Source of the DNA: G965267605 sp965267605
GTDB taxonomy: Bacteria; Bacteroidota; Bacteroidia; Flavobacteriales_E; Vicingaceae
Length of the DNA stretch: 64,000 bases
Assembly (NCBI GenBank): GCA_965267605.1
Contig: OZ254088.1
Location: 2,976,001 to 3,040,000, forward strand
Direction of reading: 5' to 3'
Below are positions 42,452 through 52,600 of the stretch, piece after piece. A program made the translations under genes and the position numbers. The notes below the pieces were generated by a model. The model ran no database searches and had not been told where the DNA came from. It saw only the letters and a list, made by a program, of their open reading frames with translations. Every line of letters begins with the position of its first letter. The stretch's first letter is position 1.

Positions 42452-43359
42452 GATACCTGTTCACCATACTTGCTTCTGCCGGCATTTTGTTCGCATCTGC
42501 GCAGCAAACGAGTAATTATTCTCAGTTCAATCTAAATGCATACAGATTTAACCCTGCATTTGCTGGTCAGAAATCGTGCTTCGACCTGAAAATGGGTACA
42601 CGCTTTCAATGGATGGGTTTTGAAGGAGCTCCAAGCACGCAGTTCGTCAGCTTCAATACTCCTATCGTGCCCAAAAACAAACCCACACAAAGGCATGGTG
42701 CAGGAATCTTTATCGAACAGGACCGAACGCACATCACCAAACGAAATCGTTACTTGCTCTCTTACGCTTATCATCTAAGAGTGCATAGAGACATCAAACT
42801 CTCTTTTGGAATGCATGCGGGTGTTATCGAATATGTGGTAAGCAATGTTCTGCCTGATCCTGCTTTGAGCGGAAAGACTACAGATTTTCATTATCCTGAA
42901 ATATTTCCCGGCTTGTTGCTTTACAACAAGAAGTTTTACATCGGAGCGTCTGCGGAGCACTTGTATCCTCTGAAGATCAAAGTGCTTGACCCACCCAATA
43001 AGCTGAAACCCCATGTAATTATGATGGCCGGAAAACGTCAGGAAACGAATTATAATTTTGACCTCTATTACAGCGCTCTTTTCAAATGGACCACCATTAC
43101 TCCGCCCATGTTCCATGCAAATGTGCAGTGGGAATACTCTGATAAATTCATCCTGGGTTTAGGCTATCGTGCAGGTGAGGCTGTTGTTGGAATGGTGAAA
43201 TTTAAGCTTGCCGACTTCATCACCATTGGATACGCGGTTGACTTCCCTCTAAACGCTAAGAGAATAGGCATTTTCGAGGGCCACGAGGGAATAATTGGAT
43301 TAAGTCGCTGTGGTTATAGCGAACCTCTTCCAAAGCTAGATTGTCCTGCTTATCAGTGA
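42448..43359 (+). CDS. PorP/SprF family type IX secretion partner protein
   Basis: A 303-residue outer-membrane beta-barrel-type protein of the PorP/SprF family: signal peptide (cleavage after FASA), then the family start QTSNYSQFNLNAYRFNPAFAGQ, and KIYIGASAEHL/FKLADFITIGYAVDFPL-like strands. SprF of Flavobacterium johnsoniae is needed for export of the adhesin SprB, and PorP-type proteins help place type B cargo. It follows its presumed cargo gene by overlap. Confidence 0.92.
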   Translation: MRYLFTILASAGILFASAQQTSNYSQFNLNAYRFNPAFAGQKSCFDLKMGTRFQWMGFEGAPSTQFVSFNTPIVPKNKPTQRHGAGIFIEQDRTHITKRNRYLLSYAYHLRVHRDIKLSFGMHAGVIEYVVSNVLPDPALSGKTTDFHYPEIFPGLLLYNKKFYIGASAEHLYPLKIKVLDPPNKLKPHVIMMAGKRQETNYNFDLYYSALFKWTTITPPMFHANVQWEYSDKFILGLGYRAGEAVVGMVKFKLADFITIGYAVDFPLNAKRIGIFEGHEGIIGLSRCGYSEPLPKLDCPAYQ

Positions 43360-43526
43360 TTTACACTGATAAGTGCCTCTACTTTCTCGTAAGTTACCTC
43401 AACAAATAACTCCTTACCGGTTACAAGTTCCAATTCGGTTCCTTCTCCTTTTCTGGCAATGCCTCTTATATCCTCTTTCTTAAGCAAGTAGGGACCAATT
43501 TTCAACCAAACATTAAAATCTTTCAT
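43353..43526 (-). CDS. Small protein, 57 residues, unknown function
   Basis: An ORF of 57 codons starting MKDFNVWLKIGPYLLKKEDI and ending EKVEALISVNH. The strand-rich centre (LELVTGKELFVEVTYEKVEAL) gives a plausible small beta-sheet protein. An exact TAnnTTTG box (TAAATTTG) lies 28 bases upstream. It is not a shadow of a real gene: only its last seven bases overlap the PorP/SprF stop, and it otherwise fills the gap before the SprB-like gene. No family recognised. Confidence 0.7.
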   Translation of the reverse strand: MKDFNVWLKIGPYLLKKEDIRGIARKGEGTELELVTGKELFVEVTYEKVEALISVNH

Positions 43527-43554
43527 TTTCCTACGCGTGAATCTTATTTTTAGG

Positions 43555-43562
43555 CAAATTTA
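43555..43562 (-). promoter_or_regulatory. -7 box of the small minus-strand gene
   Basis: TAAATTTG on the minus strand matches TAnnTTTG exactly and is followed after 28 bases by the ATG at 43526. The best TTG upstream is at a short 13-base spacing. Confidence 0.45.
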
Positions 43563-43610
43563 GTGTTCTTGAAACCAATTGGGGTAAGGGACGTAAGACA
43601 TTAGACCGTA

Positions 43611-46600
43611 TTGCTAAAGACACTATTCTTGACTAAGCACTTTTCGCTCACAATTGGTCTCTCATTGCTGCTTTGTTCAGTGCTGAATGCCAACACCTAT
43701 TTCTGGGTAGGTAATGGTGGTTCATGGACTGATGCGAGTCATTGGTCGACCACCTCTGGAGGCCCCGGAAATGCTGGTGTTCCTGGCGTGAATGATCTGG
43801 CTGTTTTTGATCAAAATTCGTTTAGTACAGCTAACCAGATGGTTACCGTTGGAAACGGAGTAACTGTCGGAAGTCTTCAGTGGGGAACGAACGTAGATGC
43901 CCACCTAAAAGGTGCCCATGCCACCATGAATATATCTGGCTCGTTCAACGTAACAAATGCCGTTCATTGGGATGGAATTGAAAAATTAAGGTTCATTGGG
44001 TCTGGAACCCATGAGATTTATACCAACGGAAATAAACTTCCTTTTAATACAGAGTTTGACGGTTCAGGGCAATGGTCCTTTAAAGACAATTACGTTTATG
44101 CAGATTCCAGTACCATTACAGTGCGCAATGGCCAGATCCAAGGTGCAGATGTAACAATCTTCGGTGGTGGCTTCAATGTCATCGGATCCAATCCAAGGGT
44201 AATCAACTTTAGCAATTCGGTTATCTATGCGCACTCGGTCTGGGATTTTCAAACTACTAATTTGACCTGGCGTGATCAGGGAACCAAGGTTCTGGTAAAT
44301 ACAGCTATTAAGGACCGTGTAACAGTTCCGCTTGAAATGTTTGGAAATTTCAAGTTCGGAGGTGGTGCTCAAATTGCAAACCCTTGCGGTAGTCCTTCGT
44401 TTACGTTGGTTGCAACAGTTGTAACAAGCTATAGTGGGTTTGGTGTTAGCTGTGCAGATACCTGTAACGGTGTTGTAAATGTTGCAGTTGCTGGTGGTGT
44501 TGGGCCGTTCCGATACCAATGGACAGGCGTTCCTCCACCTTCTGATACTCTTCCCACTACAGACTCCGTTGTATGTCAGGGTAACCAGGGTGTGGTTGTA
44601 ACCGATATGGGACAAAACCTTCCATTCGGTCAACCTTGTAACACTTCTGTGTTTGTGCTGAACCCAACCAAGTTGAGTGTTTCATTGATTGGATCGTTGG
44701 ATCCAACCTGTGCAGATACTTGTGATGCAATCATTTCGACTTTCGTTAATGGTGGTACTGCACCTGTAAGCCTTGTTTGGGCGCCAGGAGGTCAAACCAC
44801 TTCCACAATCAACAATATTTGTGACGGGACGCATTCGTTGAGCGTGCTTGATGCGAATGGATGTACCGTAGACACCAACTTTACGGTCAACCAGCCACCT
44901 CACATTGTACCTGTACTTGATAGTACAGACGTAAGCTGTTTCAATGGCTGTGATGGTACAGTGAGAGTTGTGAGTACTTCCGGTGGCTCAGGTACCTACG
45001 TGTCCTACCTATGGATGCCAGGAGGCGCTACTACTCAGACAGTAAACGGACTTTGTCCAGGCGTGTATACCGTTACCATAACAGACGATCAGGGATGTAT
45101 AGGCATTGACAGTATTGAGGTTGGTGAGCCACCACAGATGGTTCTGGATACCTCGCATATCAACATTAGTTGTGGTGGAGCCTGTGATGGACTAGCGGCA
45201 GTAAGAATTATCAGTGGCGGTACGCCTCCATTCACCCACAGTTGGAGCAATGGATCAAACAATGATACCATCAGCGGCCTTTGTCCTGGGGTTTATGCAG
45301 ATACCGTAACAGATGCGGCAGGGTGTGATACGATTATTCAGTTCAACATTACAGAGCCCCCCCCGTTAATATCTACTGCTGGAGGCTTTAATGTAACCTG
45401 TAATGGTGCATGCGATGGTATTGCATTTACTGTTGCCGGTGGTGGAACACCAGGGTACAGCTACTCGTGGTCACCTGGCGGTGCGACAACGGATACCATT
45501 ACCGGATTATGCCCAGGACAATACATTGTTACGATAACTGATCAAAATGGGTGTTCGCTCAATGATACAGTCAATGTTACTGAGCCTGCTGTCCTGCAAG
45601 CCAATGCAACAGGTATTGATCCCTCCTGTAACGGAACCTGTGATGGATCGGTATTGTCGGTGCCTACCGGAGGAACCACTCCTTACACCTTTGTGTGGAA
45701 TCCGGGTGGGCAAACGTCTCCAGGTGTGAACAGTCTTTGTGCGGGCCAATACATCGTTACCGTTACAGACTCTAATGGATGTCAGGACATTGATACTGTA
45801 AATCTGGTCGATCCTCCTGTCATCAATGGAAGTATCAGTAAGAACGATATAACCTGTAATGGGCTTTGCGATGGTAATGCAAAAGCCAATGTTACTGGTG
45901 GTTCCGCCCCTTATACTTATTCGTGGTCTCCAGGCGGGCAAACAACAGATTCAATTTTTGGTCTTTGCCAGGGTAATTACATCGTAACCATTAGGGATGC
46001 CAACAATTGTCAGGTAGTTGTAAATACAACGATTAACGAACCACCTCCCATTGTTCTAACGGTCAATACTACCGATGAAATGTGTAACGGAGATTGCCAG
46101 GGTACTGCGAAAGCCAACGTAAGTGGTGGAACTGGGCCGTACACCTATTTGTGGGCTCCGGGTGGACAAACAACAGATTCTATTTCTGGCCTGTGCGCAA
46201 ACAACTACACGGTAACGGTTACTGATGCGAACGGATGTGTGATCATTGGTAATGGAACCGTGAACACACCTCCAGTAATGAACCTGAACAGTCGGGGATA
46301 CGATATTGATTGTCATGGCAGTTGTAATGGTGCAGCGCGTGTGTCACCTACCGGTGGTGTACCTGGATATACCTATTCATGGAATCCCGGGGGAGCTACT
46401 ACAGACTCCATTTCAGGACTTTGTGCTGGGCAATACATCGTCACCGTTACCGATGCTGGTGGCTGTGTGATGGTAGACACTATTAATGTGAATGAGCCGG
46501 ATACCATGCTTGCTAATGTGAGTACTGCTGACGTCAGTTGCAATGGTGCATGTGACGGTACTGCAACCGCATTGCCTACCGGTGGACGCCCACCCTATAC

Positions 46601-49600
46601 TTATGCATGGGTACCAGGTGGGCAGACCACGCAGGGTATAACCGGTCTTTGTCAGGGTAACTACACTGTAACAGTAACCGATAGTTCTGGTTGTACTGCT
46701 GTGCAACAAGTCACAATCAACGAGCCTCCTCCATTAACAACAACAACCACTCCGGTTTCCGCCAGTTGTGGTACTGTCTGTGATGGGGTCGCAACAACAA
46801 ACCCTTCAGGAGGAACCGCTCCATACACGTACCTGTGGACACCTAGTGCGCAAACCACGCAAACTGCTACAGGTCTGTGTGCTGGATTCTATACTGTTAC
46901 CATAACTGATTCTGCAGGCTGTTCCATTCAGGATACCGTAACAGTGCAAAACCTTATCTCTATTACGGTTAGTGCAGATTCCATTAAGACAGCTTGTAAT
47001 GGCCTTTGTGATGGTCGTGCATCTGCAAGTGCATCTGGTGGTACATCGCCCTATACGTTCGTATGGAACCCGGGTAACATCATTGGTCCAGTTGCCAATA
47101 ATCTGTGTCCAGGAAATTACACGGTAACAGCCACCGATTCTAATGGGTGTCAAACTACGATTCCTGTAACCATTCCAGTGGATTCAAGCGTATTGCTTGC
47201 CAATGGATTGGGGGTAAACCCTTCCTGTAATGGGCTTTGCGATGGCTCTGCATCCTCTGTACCTACTGGAGGTACTCAACCCTACACATACTTGTGGGGG
47301 CCTGGTGGTCAAACCACCACATCCCTTTCTAATCTTTGTTCAGGAACCTATACGATATCAGTAACAGATTCTAACGGCTGTGTTCAGACCGATACCATCG
47401 TGCTAACGGATCCTGACACCATGACTTTTACAGCTACCATTGCGGATGTGCCGTGTAATGGCAACTGTAATGGAACCATAACACTAGTGGTCACTGGTGG
47501 AACCGGACCATATTCTTATGCCTGGGCTCCTGGTGGGCAAACAACCGCCAACCTCACTGGTCTATGTGCTGGTAATTATACCGTAACCGTGACGGACGCG
47601 AATGGATGTACGAAAGTTCGGACTTATACCATTCAGCAACCTCCAAATCTTGGTTCTACCCCACTCAGTACAGATGTCAGTTGTAATGGTTTATGTGATG
47701 GTACAGCTAGTGTTCTGGTGGGAGGTGGTACGCCACCGTACACGTATTTCTGGTCACCCGGTGGACAGACAACACAAAGTATTTCAAACCTATGTGCCGG
47801 TAACTACTCAGTGCTGGTCACTGATTCCAACGGCTGTACAACCAACCAGCTTGTAACCATCAATGAGCCAGGACCAATCAATGTGACCCTTAATGGAAAT
47901 GACCCGCTTTGTAATGGAACCTGTGATGGATCTATTACTGCCAATGTTACTGGTGGTACGGCTCCATTTACCTTCTTATGGGCGCCCGGTGGTCAAACAA
48001 CTGGCACGATCAATAACCTTTGTTCCGGTAATTATTCCGTTACCGTAACCGATACCAATGGGTGTACGACCAATGCCAATACCGTATTGATCGATCCATT
48101 CGTTCTTACAGTTGCCATTACTTCAACAGATGCTAACTGTAACGGTGTTTGCGATGGTACAGCGAAAGCAGTCCCTTCTGGAGGTGTTGGACCATATACC
48201 TATAGCTGGGTGCCTGGCGGACAAACAACAGATTCCATTTCTGGTCTATGTGCAGGGGTAACAACAGTAACGGTAACAGATAACAATGGGTGTTTCTTCA
48301 TTGGTAGCGCAATTATCAATGAGCCCCCAGCAATGTTGGCCAATGATTCAGTAACTGATGCAAACTGCGGGTTCTGCGATGGAGTAATTCGTGTAGCACC
48401 AACAGGCGGTACTTCGCCTTATAGCCTATTGTGGGCTCCGGGTGGTCAAACAACGGCTACAATAACCAATTTATGTGCAGGCCCATACCAATTAACCATT
48501 ACCGATTTGAATGGTTGTGTGGACTCATTCCTTATTCCGGTGAGTAATATTGGCGGTCCTTCGGGTGCAACTGTAACGCAATCTGATGCGACCTGTTTCG
48601 GAGCATGTGACGGTGCGGCCAATGTAATACCAATTGGAGGTACTCCTCCTTACACATACTCATGGATTCCGGGTGGTCAAACTACTGCCTCTGTGAGTAA
48701 CTTGTGTGCAACCACGCATACGGTAACTATTACAGATGCCAATGGTTGCCAACTGAATCAGAATATCATTATCAACGAACCCGATTCTATCACAGATAAT
48801 CTTGTAGTGGTAAATGCACTATGTAACGGTAGTTGTGATGGTTCGGCCAGCGTTAACCCGACCGGTGGAACGGGTCCGTATACATTCATTTGGAGTCCGA
48901 TTGGAGCTACTGGCTCATCCGTGTCAGGGCTCTGTGTAGGTGCTTATAGTGTGCAGATTACAGACTTCAACGGTTGCACCAAAACTGTCAATTTCAACGT
49001 TGCGGCTCCGAACGCGCTATCGTTGTCTACCTCATTTACCCCTGCCTCATGTAACGGAAATTGTGACGGAACAATGACCGTTAATACTACAGGTGGAACG
49101 GGGCCATTCAGCTATAACTGGAGCACGGGTCATACTACCCAGAGTGTATCAGGGGTTTGTGCTGGAACCTACTCCGTTGTAGTAACCGACATGAATGGTT
49201 GCACGGATAGTACTTCCGTTACGGTAACAGAGCCAAGCGCGATTACGATTACTCAAAATGTTACGCAAGCTACTTGTGGCGCTTGCGATGGTGCGATCAC
49301 CGTAACTCCTTCGGGAGGAACAGGCCCCTATAGCTACTTCTGGAGCAATAGTGCTACCGTACCAACAATCGGAGGGCTTTGTCCGGGTGTCTATACCGTT
49401 ACGGTTACTGATGCCAATAATTGTTCTGCTGTATTCAATATTCCAGTTGGCTCCATTAACGGGCCAACGACCTCTCATACGTTTAACAATGCAACGTGTG
49501 CCGGTGTGTGTGATGGAAGTGCTACGGTTACCGCTGTTGGTGGTCTGCCACCATATGCTTTCCTGTGGACACCTGGTGGACAAACAACCAACAATGCTTC

Positions 49601-52600
49601 AGGACTTTGTGCTGGCGTTTACCTGGTTCAGGTTACCGATGCCAACGGTTGTGTAACGTTTGAGACCGTAACGATTTCTGATAACACCGCTATCACCGTT
49701 GCTATTAGCAGTACTGATGCAAGCTGTAATGGTGTATGTGATGGAACTGCTCTAGCCACACCGTCTGGTGGAACCCCACCGTACTCGTACTTGTGGTCTA
49801 ACAGTTCTACATTGAATGCAACCATCGGGCTGTGTGCTGGATCACATTCTGTGACAGTTACAGACGCATTGGGTTGTCAGGCAGTTCAGACATTCAATAT
49901 CAACGAACCCGCTCCTATTGGAATTACATTCAACACAGTGAATGCCGCCTGTAATGGTGCTTGCACTGGACAGGCAACTGCAGTTGTTACAGGAGGTAAT
50001 TCTCCTTACAGCTACAACTGGAGTACTGGTAGCACTGCCCCAACAACAACTGGTCTGTGCGCAGGAACCTACACGCTCACGGTTACTGATGCCAATGGCT
50101 GCACACATACAGATTCTGTCAACATTATCGATGGCAACCCCATCACGGCTATCATCAACACTACGCCTGCAACATGTGGTGTATGTGATGGAACAGCGTC
50201 TGTTACACCTTCGGGAGGTTCTGGAGCTCCGTATACTTATCTGTGGACACCCGGTGGCATGACCACATCGAACGTCTCGAACCTTTGTCCTGGTTCGTAT
50301 ACGGTTACGGTTACCGACAATGGTGGCTGTACCAACAACTTTATCGCCCTTATCAGCAATCCAAATGGCCCAACGGTGAGTATGGCCAAGACAGATGTTA
50401 CTTGTAATGGCTCATGCGATGGAACAGCTACCGCTAATGTAACTGCAGGAACGCCAGCATTTACCTACCAATGGAACGACCCAGGACTTAGTACAACATC
50501 AACAGCTACTGGTCTGTGCGCGGGTACATACTCTGCTGTGGTTAGGGATGGCAACGGATGTATTACGGTTGATTCAATTACTGTAAACGAACCCAGTCAG
50601 ATCCAGTCTAACTTGAATCCGACTCATCCTTTATGCCCTGGAGCATGTAATGGTTCAGTTACCGCAAATCCATCTGGAGGTAGCGGAAGTGGATACACAT
50701 ACTCCTGGTCTCCGGGTGGTGCAACCACACAAACAGCCAGCGGATTCTGTGCTGGAACAGTGGTGGTAACCATTACCGATGGTACCGGTTGTTCCATTAC
50801 GGACTCTATTACGCTTGTAGATCCTTCAGCTCTGAACGTACTTGCCAGTGGTACATCGCCTACCTGTAATGGAGATTGCGATGCTACTGCCCTGGCTTTA
50901 GTGTCTGGTGGAACAGGGCCTTACACTTACTCGTGGGCACCTGGAGGGCAAACAACCAGTCTTGCTATTGGTCTTTGTGCAAATGGGTACACGGTAACAG
51001 TAACAGATGCCAATGGGTGTACAGGGAATGCTAATGTTACCATTAACGACCCACCGGTTCTGAGTACTTCAAGCGTAGTAACCAATGCAACATGTAACGG
51101 TGTCTGCGATGGTCAAGTAACTACTAACCCAACTGGTGGTAGCGCACCTTACACTTACCAGTGGAGTACGGGTAGCACTACACAGACCATTACGAATCTG
51201 TGCGCAGGAACATATTCTGTGATCGTAGTAGATGCAAATAGTTGTACTGCTTATGACACTGTTACCGTGAGCGAGAACAATCCTATTGTAGACAATACTG
51301 TGGTAAATGGAGCGAATTGCGGTATCTGTGATGGCTCCGCTACTGCAACCCCAACTGGTGGTACGGGGCCTTATAGCTACCTGTGGATGCCTGGTGCGCA
51401 AACTACCCAAACCGCAACTGGGCTTTGTGCTGGAATTTATACCCTGTTCATTACCGATAATGGAACAGGATGTCTGGACAGCTTCCAGATCATTGTGAAC
51501 AATCTTAATGGCCCAACAGTATCGCTTACCCCAACAGACGAAACATGTGCCGGTAGTTGTGATGGACAGATAGCTGCTAATGTAAGTGGTGGAACCTCTC
51601 CTTACACTTACCTGTGGTCTCCGGGTGCACAAACTACAGCTACTGCAACAGGGCTTTGCGTAGGACAGTACATCGTAACGGTGACGGATTCGAATGGATG
51701 TATCACCATCGATACAGCATCGATATCCACGGTACCGTTCGCAACCAATATAGTCGCATCCAACGATGTGACCTGTAACGGTAATTGTGATGGAAATGCT
51801 ACAGCCGCCACTACAGGTGGGGTAGGTCCGTTTGGGTTCAATTGGAATCCAGGTGGTCAAACAACGGCTTCCGTGACAGGACTTTGCGCAGGTGTATACA
51901 CTGTAACTGGCACCGATAGTCGCGGTTGTCAGGACTCATCAAGTGTTGTGATCAATGAACCGCCTATTCTCATGGTGAATCCGGCACTGCTTGGAAACTG
52001 TACTTGTAACGGTTCATGTGACGGTACAGTAAATGCAACTCCTACTGGAGGAACAGCGCCATACTCTTACTTCTGGAATACTGGTGGCACTGCTTCATCC
52101 ATCACTGGCCTCTGTGCCGGTTGGTACACATGTACTGTAACGGATGCGAATGGTTGTACTGCCACAGACAGTATTCAGGTTACTGAACCGGCAGTCATTC
52201 AGGCTAATGATTCGATCGTTCTGGCGGCTTGTGGTATGTGTAATGGAGAAATCCACCTGAGACCAACCGGAGGAACGGGACCATATACATTCATCTGGAG
52301 TCCGGGCGGACAGGTAACGCAAAGTATTGTTGGTCTCTGCGCTGGTATCTACAACGTTACAATCACAGATGCTAACGGATGTACGGGAATGTTCACCATT
52401 GGTGTAAGCAACCCGAACGGTCCAAACATTGCCATGGTAATGGATTCTGCACTTTGTAACGGTAGTTGCAATGGTCAGGCTACTGCCAACGTTTCCGGTG
52501 GTACGCCTGGTTACGCCTACTTATGGAATGATCCGCTTAACCAGACAACACCAACAGCCACTGGACTTTGTGCAGGTGTTTATGGAGTTACCGTAACCGA

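Noticed and set aside
51069..51860. 263-residue minus-strand ORF within the adhesin, and similar antisense ORFs at 44064-44633 and 49149-49583
   Set aside because: Reverse-strand readings of the repetitive module DNA; compositions are unlike proteins and no start signals are present.
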